Shown: positions 43,762 to 51,812 of the stretch, in pieces | Position numbering within the stretch: the stretch's first letter is position 1 | Layout: every line of letters begins with the position of its first letter | DNA from: Oscillospiraceae bacterium | GTDB taxonomy: Bacteria > Bacillota > Clostridia > Oscillospirales > Ruminococcaceae | DNA length: 64,000 nt | Direction: 5' to 3' | NCBI GenBank assembly: GCA_004556975.1 | Contig: SFFD01000005.1 | Location: forward strand, 9,385 to 73,384 | Made by a program: the position numbers and the translations under genes | Notes under the pieces: generated by a model | Seen by the model: only the letters and a program-made list of their open reading frames with translations | Told to the model about the DNA's origin: nothing | Databases searched by the model: none

Positions 43762-44616
43762 TCACTCATTTTTTTCTGCCGTAAAATATTTTTTTATCCT
43801 TTCCCTTGTAACGGCGGAAAAATAAAGTTCGCCGCCTGCGCCTTCATCAAGGTCGCAGGTAACATGGCTTGAAATGGGGCTTTTTTCGGCGCAAAGCGCT
43901 TTTACGGCGCCGCGAAGCTCGGCGCGCGAAAATGCGTCAACGGAATTTTCGGTGGAGGAATAGACCGAAGAGGAAAGCGCGGAACCTTCCGGAAGAAAGC
44001 GCCGCACTCGCCTTCCGAAAAAAGAGGAAATCAGGCGGGAAGTAACGTCACAGCGGGAAATTTCGTCAAAATCGGGATAGGTGACAAGGTCGTAAAATTT
44101 TTTGCCCGTAATGCTTTGCACTCCGGCGGAAAGATCGATGTAGCGTTCGCCGTCGGAATAGAAGAGGCTTTCCGGCAGAATATAATCAAAAGAGCCGGCT
44201 TTCGCCATAACCGTCTCGCAGGTGTTCCGGTTCCATATAAACCAGCCCGAAACCGCTATGCCAAGCTCTTTTTCTGTTGCGGCGGCAAACTCGCTGTGAG
44301 AAAGCTCTTTATAGACTTTTGCGGCAGCCGGCATGTCTGGCAAGCTTTCAAAGACGACGGCGTCAGGGAATGTAAGCACGGGAATTCTTCCGTTTTGCGG
44401 GTCAAAGCACACAAGAGTAAAGGGCCCGGCGGCGCCGTCTTCCTCAAAAATCAAAAGCAGGGTTTCGCTTTCGGCATAAATTTCCGGCGAAGAGCTTTCC
44501 GCTTCCGCCGGCGCTTTTTTGTCGGTTGCGGAATATCGGTATACGAAAATCGCCGCCGCGGAAAATACAAAAACAAAGCCCGTAAAAAAGGCAAGCATAA
44601 AGATTTTAAGTTTCAT
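43762..44616 (-). CDS. Membrane-anchored protein resembling a degenerate LytR-CpsA-Psr domain
   Basis: A 284-residue protein with an N-terminal signal anchor (about residues 5-27) and an extracytoplasmic domain. The segment TLLLIFEEDGAAGPFTLVCFDPQNGRIPVLTFPDAVVF has the strand order of the LCP core (LLLG-D, T-TI-LV-, PK---I-SIPRD). The Asp and Arg residues that bind the polyprenyl-phosphate substrate are mostly missing, so it may be a non-catalytic relative. Later motif ITGKKFYDLVTYPDF is compatible with LCP. It lies downstream of spoIIID with a 68-base gap. The family call is tentative. Confidence 0.5.
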   Translation of the reverse strand: MKLKIFMLAFFTGFVFVFSAAAIFVYRYSATDKKAPAEAESSSPEIYAESETLLLIFEEDGAAGPFTLVCFDPQNGRIPVLTFPDAVVFESLPDMPAAAKVYKELSHSEFAAATEKELGIAVSGWFIWNRNTCETVMAKAGSFDYILPESLFYSDGERYIDLSAGVQSITGKKFYDLVTYPDFDEISRCDVTSRLISSFFGRRVRRFLPEGSALSSSVYSSTENSVDAFSRAELRGAVKALCAEKSPISSHVTCDLDEGAGGELYFSAVTRERIKKYFTAEKNE

Positions 44617-44684
44617 AAAGAAATCCCCTTCCGGGGATTAGTTTTGCATTTTTGTCAGCGGGTTATTCCCGCCGCGGCGATTTT

Positions 44685-44951
44685 TCAGCGGGTTTGCTCC
44701 TCGCGGATTCGTTCATATTTTTGTTTTGTCGCTTCGCCGCCGCGAAGGTGGCGTTCCCTTTTGTTTTGCTCCAGAACGGATTTGGCTTCTGCGAAAAGCG
44801 CGGGACTTATATGTGCAAGTCGTTCGGAAACATCCTTGTGCACCGTGCTTTTGCTTACCCCAAAGCGCTTTGCGGTTTGGCGCACCGTTGTTTTGTTTTC
44901 AATTATGTATTCCGCCGCGGCAACGGCTCTTTCTTCCGGAAGACCTTTCAT
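44685..44951 (-). CDS. spoIIID: Sporulation transcription factor SpoIIID
   Basis: An 88-residue DNA-binding protein acting in the mother cell during sporulation, under sigma-E. The helix-turn-helix reads TVRQTAKRFGVSKSTVHKDVSERL, with the family's following segment LAHISPALFAEAKSVLEQNKRERHLRGGEATKQKY. Length and sequence match the B. subtilis protein closely. It indicates that the organism belongs to a spore-forming lineage. A GGAGG-type site lies upstream. Confidence 0.96.
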   Translation of the reverse strand: MKGLPEERAVAAAEYIIENKTTVRQTAKRFGVSKSTVHKDVSERLAHISPALFAEAKSVLEQNKRERHLRGGEATKQKYERIREEQTR

Positions 44952-45082
44952 GAACAGACATTACCTCCTAAAAAACAGTTTAGTGTAAAAGGTATGAAAG
45001 AAAATAAAGAAATATTACCGCAAAACGGCTTTTTCCCAAAGTGAAGCGCTGCCGCCGGGAGTTTAATACACATGATAATAAT

Positions 45083-45123
45083 TTCTTAAGCTATTCTTAA
45101 ATCTTTCGCGGCTTGTTTCTTAA
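45083..45123 (+). promoter_or_regulatory. Direct repeats of TTCTTAA upstream of the GT2 gene
   Basis: TTCTTAA occurs at 45083-45089, 45094-45100 and 45117-45123, that is at steps of 11 and 23 bases, about one and two helical turns. This phasing is usual for OmpR/PhoB-type response regulator sites. Confidence 0.4.
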
Positions 45124-45200
45124 ATTTATTTTCTTTATCATTTGTTACGGAAAGAAAAATAAGGTGTGATTTTCAGGAAAATGAAAGGAGAATAAAATTT

Positions 45201-46454
45201 ATGGATGCCCTGCTTACCATAAACTTTTTATTAGCGGCAATATTTTTTATCTGTTATGCATATCAGTTCATATACATTCCCGTTCCGTGGTTCAAAAAAC
45301 CGCATGAGCATGCGGTTGAGCACCGCCACCGCTTTGCGGTGCTTATCTGCGCGCGAAATGAAGAACGCGTAATTGCAAAGCTTATAGAGAGCATACACCG
45401 TCAGACATACGACTGCGGAAGCATACGCGTTTTCGTAATGGCGGACAACTGCACCGACAATACCGCAAGGGTTGCCCGCAACGCGGGCGCCGCAGTATAT
45501 AAAAGAAATAACCCCTTCCTTATAGGAAAGGGCTATGCGCTGGAGGAGCTTCTTAACAACATTACCGAGGATTATCCCCGCGGATATTTTGACGGATATT
45601 TTGTTTTTGACGCAGACAATGTTCTTGACAAGAACTATATAAAAGAGATGAACCGCACCTTTTGCGACGGTTACGATATAATAACAAGCTACAGAGATTC
45701 CAAAAACTACGGCGACAACTGGATTTCGGCGGGCTATGCCCTTTGGTTTCTTAGGGAATCCAGATATCTTAATCATGCGCGTTTTCTTTTGGGCACAAGC
45801 TGCGCCGTTTCAGGAACAGGCTTTTTCTTCAGCAAAAGAATCCTTGAAAAAAACGGCGGATGGCCGTTTCACCTGCTTACCGAGGACATTGAGTTCACCG
45901 TGCACAACATAATTAACGGCGAAAAGGTCGGCTTTTGCCCAAAAGCGGTGCTTTATGATGAACAGCCGACTTCGTTCTGCCAGTCCTGCCGCCAGCGTAT
46001 GCGCTGGGCAAAGGGATATATTCAGGTGTTTCGGAAATACGGAGCGGATTTGCTTAAAGGCGCGCTGCGCGGAAATTTCTCCTGCTTTGATATGGCAATG
46101 GCAATAATGCCCGCGGTGGTGCTTACCGCAGCCTGCATTCTGGTAAACTCCGTAACGGCGGCGCTTACCCTGGCTTCGGGGGGAAGCCTTGTTCCCATAC
46201 TTGTTTCGGTAGGACAAAGCATACTCAATATGTATCTTACGCTTTTTGCCATAGGCGCCGTTACTACCGCTACGGAATGGAAGATGATTGCCGCCCCGAC
46301 ATGGAAAAAGATAATTTATACCTTCACATTTCCGCTTTTTATGTTCACCTACATACCGATTTCCTTCGCGGCAATTTTTGCCCATGTTGAATGGAAACCC
46401 ATTGAGCACAGCGTAAGCGTAAGCTGCGAAGAACTCTGGCAGGAGGGCGCATGA
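45201..46454 (+). CDS. Family 2 processive-type glycosyltransferase
   Basis: A 417-residue membrane enzyme that would add sugar from a nucleotide donor to a lipid or growing glycan. An N-terminal span (residues 5-27) precedes the GT-A domain with VLICARNEERVI, VMADNCTDNT and FDADNVLDKNY (DxD), LTEDIEF (TED) and the QxxRW motif as QRMRW, the mark of processive synthases such as cellulose and hyaluronan synthases. Three C-terminal spans follow. AAAGGAG precedes the ATG. Product unknown; no polymer cluster is adjacent. Confidence 0.88.
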   Translation: MDALLTINFLLAAIFFICYAYQFIYIPVPWFKKPHEHAVEHRHRFAVLICARNEERVIAKLIESIHRQTYDCGSIRVFVMADNCTDNTARVARNAGAAVYKRNNPFLIGKGYALEELLNNITEDYPRGYFDGYFVFDADNVLDKNYIKEMNRTFCDGYDIITSYRDSKNYGDNWISAGYALWFLRESRYLNHARFLLGTSCAVSGTGFFFSKRILEKNGGWPFHLLTEDIEFTVHNIINGEKVGFCPKAVLYDEQPTSFCQSCRQRMRWAKGYIQVFRKYGADLLKGALRGNFSCFDMAMAIMPAVVLTAACILVNSVTAALTLASGGSLVPILVSVGQSILNMYLTLFAIGAVTTATEWKMIAAPTWKKIIYTFTFPLFMFTYIPISFAAIFAHVEWKPIEHSVSVSCEELWQEGA

Positions 46455-46804
46455 ACGACCAAAGCCCTGCAGCAGGGCAAAATTATGAATATGCGGTAAG
46501 CATAGAAAAAATCCAAAGCCGCACAAAAAAGCTGTGTCTTGCGGTGGTTTCCGCCGCGCTTTGCACGCTTATGTTTTGGCTTTCCATGGGCACGGCGGAT
46601 TATGTTCGGGTAATGAAGCTTCACGAGAGGCCGCTTTTCTGCGTTGCCTCCGACCTCAATGAACAGGGCGGCTGCTTTTACGGCTTCGGATATTCTTTTG
46701 ATATTGAAGGCGATTTTGCCGATGGCGCAGCCGAAAGCGGCAAGATAAAAGGCGCAACAATGTATATCTTTGGTATGAAGGCGGGGCATACCTCGGAAAA
46801 ATAG
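46451..46804 (+). CDS. Small membrane protein of unknown function
   Basis: A 117-residue protein whose start overlaps the glycosyltransferase stop by four bases (ATGA), so the two are co-translated. One hydrophobic span lies near residues 28-48, then a soluble, glycine-containing domain (DLNEQGGCFYGFGYSFDIEGDFADG). I do not recognise a family. Coupling suggests an accessory subunit of the GT2. Confidence 0.7.
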   Translation: MNDQSPAAGQNYEYAVSIEKIQSRTKKLCLAVVSAALCTLMFWLSMGTADYVRVMKLHERPLFCVASDLNEQGGCFYGFGYSFDIEGDFADGAAESGKIKGATMYIFGMKAGHTSEK

Positions 46805-46882
46805 CCGTCGGCTGCGCTTTTCCGCCAAAAATCAGAGATTCGGGCGATACAGCATTAAGCCCTTTCTCGCATATATAACAGC

Positions 46883-46924
46883 AAATTCCGGAGAAGGCCT
46901 GCCTTCTCCGGAATTTGTATTTTA
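46883..46924 (+). terminator. Terminator of the GT2 operon
   Basis: Perfect 16-base arms AAATTCCGGAGAAGGC (46883-46898) and its complement (46901-46916), followed by GTATTTTAT. Confidence 0.85.
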
Positions 46925-46935
46925 TCCGTATACAA

Positions 46936-46966
46936 AAAATCCCCCGCCTGAATGGCGGGGGATTTT
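46936..46966. terminator. Terminator of tmk, two-way
   Basis: Perfect 13-base arms AAAATCCCCCGCC and GGCGGGGGATTTT around TGAAT, just after the leftward tmk stop codon. Confidence 0.9.
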
Positions 46967-46979
46967 CGAAACAGGAAAA

Positions 46980-47606
46980 TCAAAGCAATTTTTCAACAGC
47001 GGCGCGGATATCTTCAAAAACGTCTTCCTTTGCGCGCGCGCCGTCCACAACAACGATATTATCCCTTCCGGCAAGCATATCGAAAACAATGCCGTAGCGC
47101 CGGCGGGTTTCTGCAATAACGGCGGCGTTTTCCTCATAGATTTCAAAATGACTGCGGCCGGCCTGAATGTGTTCCATGCATTTTTCCGGGTCGAGGTCAA
47201 TAAAAATACATATATCCGGCTTCATAATGGACGGGCAGTTAAGATTCATCGCGGCAACCCATTCAAGAGAACCGCCCACGCCCTGATAAGCGATGGAGGA
47301 GTAATAATATCTGTCGCACACAACATCGGTTCCGCTTTCGATATACCGGCGGATTCCGCTTTTCGGGCTTACGTTATGGGCAACTCGGTCGGCAAGAAAC
47401 ATTGCCGCAAGCTCGTCGTTTGTGCGCGGGTGTTCCGCCCCAAGACCGTCGCGCACCATTCCGCCAAGGCCGCTTGCGGTGGGCTCTGCGGTGTGGTGAA
47501 CGCGGCGACCCTTGCTTCGCAGATATGCCGCAAGAAGCTCCGCCTGAGTGGTCTTTCCGCTTCCGTCAACACCCTCTATTACAATAAAAAGTCCTTTTTC
47601 ACTCAT
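46980..47606 (-). CDS. tmk: Thymidylate kinase
   Basis: Phosphorylates dTMP to dTDP. The 208-residue protein has the P-loop EGVDGSGKTTQ at residue 11, the DRx motif DRYYYSSIAYQG near 97 and a lid segment AGRSHFEIYEENA. RDGLGAEHPRTNDELAAMFLADR matches the substrate-binding helix. Full length and monocistronic with its own terminator. Confidence 0.95.
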   Translation of the reverse strand: MSEKGLFIVIEGVDGSGKTTQAELLAAYLRSKGRRVHHTAEPTASGLGGMVRDGLGAEHPRTNDELAAMFLADRVAHNVSPKSGIRRYIESGTDVVCDRYYYSSIAYQGVGGSLEWVAAMNLNCPSIMKPDICIFIDLDPEKCMEHIQAGRSHFEIYEENAAVIAETRRRYGIVFDMLAGRDNIVVVDGARAKEDVFEDIRAAVEKLL

Positions 47607-47775
47607 AATTCAAGCACCTTTCAAAAACACAAGTCAACTGAAATTATTATATCCCATGCAAAAGCGAATGTCAAATTATAAGCCGCTTATGCGCGGGCAG
47701 GCAAAGGCGCATCGGGATATATTCCCCGGCAGCAGAAAGTCTTTTATATTTATATAAAAATAGAATAAAAAATAG

Positions 47776-47804
47776 TTGTAACTCAAGATGCGATTTGTTA
47801 TAAT
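47776..47804 (+). promoter_or_regulatory. Promoter of gdpP
   Basis: TTGTAA (47776-47781), 17-base spacer, TATAAT (47799-47804). The leader to the ATG then holds a nested hairpin at 47837-47869 (AGGATT/AATCCT outside CGGCGC/GCGCCG). Confidence 0.75.
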
Positions 47805-47903
47805 GTAATATGTATATTCGCATATATATGCGTTTTTGAGGATTGCGGCGCGCTGCGGCGCCGGTAATCCTGACCACGAGAAGGAAAGGAGGCATTTTCG
47901 CGG

Positions 47904-49883
47904 ATGAAAAAAAACATGGACCTTCTTCAGGCGGCAATGATTGTGCTTATTGTGCTTTTGGCGGTTGTTACCGGAATGACGGCTTCATATGATATGAAGC
48001 TTTTCTGGGTTGAGCTTCCTTTTGCGCTGGCCGCGGTTGTTTTCGGCATAATTCGCATTGTTTTTGCAAGAAGGGATTCCCGAAAATTCCTTGAATATGT
48101 TGCAGGAAGGCTTGGCGCGGTACGCGGCAGCGGCCTTGTAAATTTTCCCATGGCGGTGGCGGTTGTTGACGGCAACGGCTGTTTTGTTTGGTGCAACGGT
48201 CTGTTTTATGATAATGTGGTGCACAGGGACGAGGTGCTGGGTCTTTCCGCAGACGCCGTCTTTGAAGGCTTTGATATGAAAAAAGCGCTTGCTCCGGAAG
48301 GCTGTATAGTTAAATATAAAGGCGGGTGCTATGCGGTATGCGCCGTACAGTCGGGCGACAACGCGCCGGAGCGGCTTTATGCGCTTTATTTTGTCGACCG
48401 CACGGAAGAACACCGCATTACCGCCCTTTATAATGAAACGCGGCCCGTGGTTATGAGCATTGTGCTCGATAATCTTGAGGATCTTTTCGCCAACTGCCGC
48501 GACAGCGAAAAAAGCAGAATTATGGGCGAGGTAGAGGATCTTTTTGAAAATTTCGCAGAAAAGAATCATGCCCTTATCAAGCGCTGCGAAAGCTCAAAAT
48601 ATATTGTTGTTCTTGAACAGAAATATCTTGAAAAAATGGAGGAAGAGCGCTTCTCCATTCTCGATAAGGCAAGAAAGATACTTACAAGCGAGGGACTTCC
48701 GGTAACCCTTTCCATCGGTGTTGCCGGCGGCGATTACAGCCTTAACCGCCTTATGGAATTTTCCGGACAGGCGGTGGAAATGGCTCTTGGCCGCGGCGGC
48801 GACCAGGCGGCGGTTAAAGAAATCGGCGGATATGAGTTTTACGGCGGCTTTGCAAAGGGCGTAGAAAAGCGCACAAAGGTAAAAACCCGCGTTGTCGCGG
48901 CGGCGCTTTGCGACCTTATTGAATCAAGCGGAAACGTGCTTACCATGGGTCACCGTTTCGGCGACCTTGACTGCATCGGCGCCGCCATAGCCATGGCGGA
49001 AGCCTGCCGCGATATGGATAAGGACGCCCATGTTGTGGTCAACAAATCCACCTGCCTTGCAAAACCGCTTATTGAAAAAACCGAGCAAAGCGGAGAAAGC
49101 GACCTTTTCATTTCTCCGGAGGCTGCCATGGAGCGGGTTACGGAAGATACGCTGCTTATAATTGTTGATACGCATGTTCAAAATATTCTTGAATCAAGAG
49201 AGCTTTACGCAAAGTGCCGGAACGTAGCGGTTATAGACCACCACCGCCGCATGATGGGAAGCGTTGAAAACGCGGTGATTTTCTATCACGAGCCTTATGC
49301 CTCCTCCGCTTCCGAAATGGTGACGGAGCTGCTTCAGTATTTTGATTCCCGCTGCAAGGTGACAAAGTCAGAAGCAGAAGCCCTTCTTTCGGGCATTATG
49401 CTTGATACAAAAAGCTTTACAATGCGGGCGGGCGTGCGCACCTTTGAAGCGGCGGCTTTTCTTAAAAAGCAGGGCGCGGATACGGTTCGCGTAAAGGAAC
49501 TTTTTTCCGGCAGCCTTGAAAGCTATCGCCACCGTTCCGAAATCGTTTCAAGGGCAGAGGTTTACCGCGGCTGCGCCATAAGCTTTGCAAAGGCATATGA
49601 CGACGTAAGCCTTGTCGCGCCGCAGGCGGCGGACGAACTTCTTACAATAGAGGGTGTTGTTGCTTCGGTGGTTATGTTTAAAACCGCCTCCGGAGTGTCT
49701 TTCTCTGCAAGAAGCCTTGGCGGAATGAACGTTCAGATTATAATGGAAACCCTTGGGGGCGGCGGGCACCAGACCATGGCCGGCGCCCAGATGCAGGACG
49801 TAACCCCGCAGGAAGCTGCCGTTGCCCTTAAAAACGCAATTGACAAATATTTCGATGATGCCGAAGGGCACGCAGACCAGTAA
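47904..49883 (+). CDS. gdpP: Cyclic-di-AMP phosphodiesterase, DHH/DHHA1 type with PAS and degenerate GGDEF
   Basis: Membrane enzyme that hydrolyses c-di-AMP, affecting potassium balance, wall stress and beta-lactam tolerance. The 659-residue protein has two N-terminal spans (about residues 8-28 and 33-52), a PAS-like domain (VAVVDGNGCFVWCN near 83), and a degenerate GGDEF domain with ALGRGGDQAAVKE. The DHH domain has HRFGDLDCIGAA, IIVDTH and VIDHHRRM, and DHHA1 ends in GGGGHQTMAGAQ. The adjacent order gdpP-rplI-dnaB is conserved in Firmicutes. AAGGAGG lies about 11 bases before ATG. Confidence 0.95.
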   Translation: MKKNMDLLQAAMIVLIVLLAVVTGMTASYDMKLFWVELPFALAAVVFGIIRIVFARRDSRKFLEYVAGRLGAVRGSGLVNFPMAVAVVDGNGCFVWCNGLFYDNVVHRDEVLGLSADAVFEGFDMKKALAPEGCIVKYKGGCYAVCAVQSGDNAPERLYALYFVDRTEEHRITALYNETRPVVMSIVLDNLEDLFANCRDSEKSRIMGEVEDLFENFAEKNHALIKRCESSKYIVVLEQKYLEKMEEERFSILDKARKILTSEGLPVTLSIGVAGGDYSLNRLMEFSGQAVEMALGRGGDQAAVKEIGGYEFYGGFAKGVEKRTKVKTRVVAAALCDLIESSGNVLTMGHRFGDLDCIGAAIAMAEACRDMDKDAHVVVNKSTCLAKPLIEKTEQSGESDLFISPEAAMERVTEDTLLIIVDTHVQNILESRELYAKCRNVAVIDHHRRMMGSVENAVIFYHEPYASSASEMVTELLQYFDSRCKVTKSEAEALLSGIMLDTKSFTMRAGVRTFEAAAFLKKQGADTVRVKELFSGSLESYRHRSEIVSRAEVYRGCAISFAKAYDDVSLVAPQAADELLTIEGVVASVVMFKTASGVSFSARSLGGMNVQIIMETLGGGGHQTMAGAQMQDVTPQEAAVALKNAIDKYFDDAEGHADQ

Positions 49884-49972
49884 GAGCGCATTTTTTTAAA
49901 AGAACGCGTCGGGGGACGCGCATAAACAGCGATAATTCCCGTTAACATATACCCCGAAAGGAGAAAAATATC

Positions 49973-50416
49973 ATGAAAGTAATATTGCTTGAGGACATTA
50001 AAGGAACAGGAAAAAAGGGAGAGCTTATCAACGCTTCCGACGGATATGCAAGAAATTATCTTTTCCCCAAAAAGCTTGCGATGGAGGCTACGCCTCAGGC
50101 TCTTAACGAGCTTAAACAGAAAGAAGCGGCAAAGGAACGCCGCCTTGCCATTGAAAAACAGGAGGCTCTTGACGCCGCGGCAAAAATAAAGGAAAAAACG
50201 GTTAAGATTTCATCTGCGGCAGGACAGAACGGAAAGCTTTTCGGTTCTGTAACGGCTACGGATGTTGCAGAGGAGATAAAGAAGCAGTTCGGACTTGAGG
50301 TTGACAGAAGAAAAGTTTCTCTTGAAAGCGAAATCAAGTCCTTCGGCACTTATAATGCAGAGGTTAAGTTCGGAAGCGGCGTTTCCGCAAAAATCTACGT
50401 GCTTGTAGCGGAATAA
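49973..50416 (+). CDS. rplI: Large ribosomal subunit protein bL9
   Basis: A 147-residue ribosomal protein. It has the N-terminal domain [35 protein letters not shown] with the L9 signature, a long connecting helix (about 45-75, rich in Lys, Glu and Ala) and the C-terminal rRNA-binding domain. AAAGGAG precedes the ATG. It lies between gdpP and dnaB as in many Firmicutes. Confidence 0.97.
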   Translation: MKVILLEDIKGTGKKGELINASDGYARNYLFPKKLAMEATPQALNELKQKEAAKERRLAIEKQEALDAAAKIKEKTVKISSAAGQNGKLFGSVTATDVAEEIKKQFGLEVDRRKVSLESEIKSFGTYNAEVKFGSGVSAKIYVLVAE

Positions 50417-50462
50417 ACGTCCGCATATAAACAAAAACGGCAAAAACATAGGAAGTGATTTT

Positions 50463-51812
50463 TTGGCAAAAGAGAATGATATGCTGCTTGGCATAGAGAT
50501 GCCCTATAGCCTTGAGGCGGAGCAAAGCGTTCTTGGCGCCGTGCTTGTAGAGCCGGGCTGCCTTGCGGAGCTTGTGGAGCGTCTTCGCTCCGAAAGCTTT
50601 TATCGCCCACAGCACCGCGCCCTTTTTTCTGAAATGGTGCGTATGTTTACCGCCGGCGAGCCGGTGGATTTTATCACCGTGCTTGAAGCCGCTAAGGAAG
50701 CAGAGATTTTTCCTTCCGAGCAGGAAGCAAAGGTATATCTTTCTCACCTTATGGAGATTGTTCCCTCCGTACGAAATCTTGCGGCCTATGTTGACATAAT
50801 TCTTGATAAACAGCTTTTGCGAAGCCTTCTTGAAATTTCCGGCGAAATAATGTCGGAAGCGAGAGAAAGCGGAGCAGAAGGCAGGGTTCTTTTGGATGCT
50901 GCGGAGCAGCATATCTATGATTTGCGCCAAGGGCGCAGCGCCACGGGGCTTGTTCCCATAAGTGACACAATTTTAACCGCTTATGACCGCATAAACAAGC
51001 TTGCCGGACCTGACAGAGAAAAATTCCTCGGAATAAAAACCGGATACAGCGCCGTTGACAGAAAAATCGGCGGACTTAACAAGTCTGACCTTATACTTAT
51101 TGCGGCCCGCCCCGGCATGGGCAAAACGAGCTTTGCCCTTAATATTGCGGTGAATGTCGCTCTTAAAAAGCGCAGGGTCGCAATATTTTCCCTTGAAATG
51201 AGCAGTGAACAGATAACCTCAAGAATTCTTTCCTGTGAAGCTTTGGTTGAAAGCAACCGTCTGCGCTCCGGCTCGCTTGAGGAGGCGGACTGGGTAAAGC
51301 TTGTGCAGACCGCCCAGGTTTTAAGCGGCGCGCAGATATTCATAGACGATACGGCGGGCATCACGGTTTCTGAAATGAAGGCAAAGCTTCGCCGCCTGCG
51401 TGATGTCGACCTTGTAATCATTGACTATTTACAGCTTATGTCTTCCGGCAAACGCACGGATAACCGTGTGCAGGAGGTTTCTGAAATGACCCGTAACCTT
51501 AAGCTTATGGCAAGGGAGCTTGACGTTCCCGTGGTCGTTCTTTCCCAGCTTTCCCGCGCGACCGAAAGCCGCACCGGCCACCGCCCGATGCTTTCGGACC
51601 TTCGTGAATCCGGCTCCATTGAGCAGGATGCCGACATTGTAATGTTCCTTTACCGCGAATCGTATTATCAGCTTCAGGAGGGTGCTCCCGCGCCGGAACA
51701 GGACACCGTTGAGTGCATTGTTTCCAAGAACCGCCACGGAGAAACCGGCACGGCCGTGCTTCTTTGGGACGGATGCCACACCAAGTTCTATACCATTGAG
51801 GAAGACAGATGA
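50463..51812 (+). CDS. dnaB: Replicative DNA helicase DnaB
   Basis: Hexameric 5-to-3 helicase of the replication fork (DnaC in Bacillus naming). The 449-residue protein has an N-terminal helical domain (PYSLEAEQSVLGAVL), a linker helix and a RecA-like domain with Walker A ARPGMGKTSFA, SLEMSSEQITSR, Walker B LVIIDYLQLM, SQLSRATESR and DADIVMFLYR. It has no intein. The start is a TTG at 50463 a few bases after AGGAAGTGA; the next in-frame ATG at 50481 lacks a site. Its stop overlaps tilS by four bases. Confidence 0.96.
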   Translation: MAKENDMLLGIEMPYSLEAEQSVLGAVLVEPGCLAELVERLRSESFYRPQHRALFSEMVRMFTAGEPVDFITVLEAAKEAEIFPSEQEAKVYLSHLMEIVPSVRNLAAYVDIILDKQLLRSLLEISGEIMSEARESGAEGRVLLDAAEQHIYDLRQGRSATGLVPISDTILTAYDRINKLAGPDREKFLGIKTGYSAVDRKIGGLNKSDLILIAARPGMGKTSFALNIAVNVALKKRRVAIFSLEMSSEQITSRILSCEALVESNRLRSGSLEEADWVKLVQTAQVLSGAQIFIDDTAGITVSEMKAKLRRLRDVDLVIIDYLQLMSSGKRTDNRVQEVSEMTRNLKLMARELDVPVVVLSQLSRATESRTGHRPMLSDLRESGSIEQDADIVMFLYRESYYQLQEGAPAPEQDTVECIVSKNRHGETGTAVLLWDGCHTKFYTIEEDR

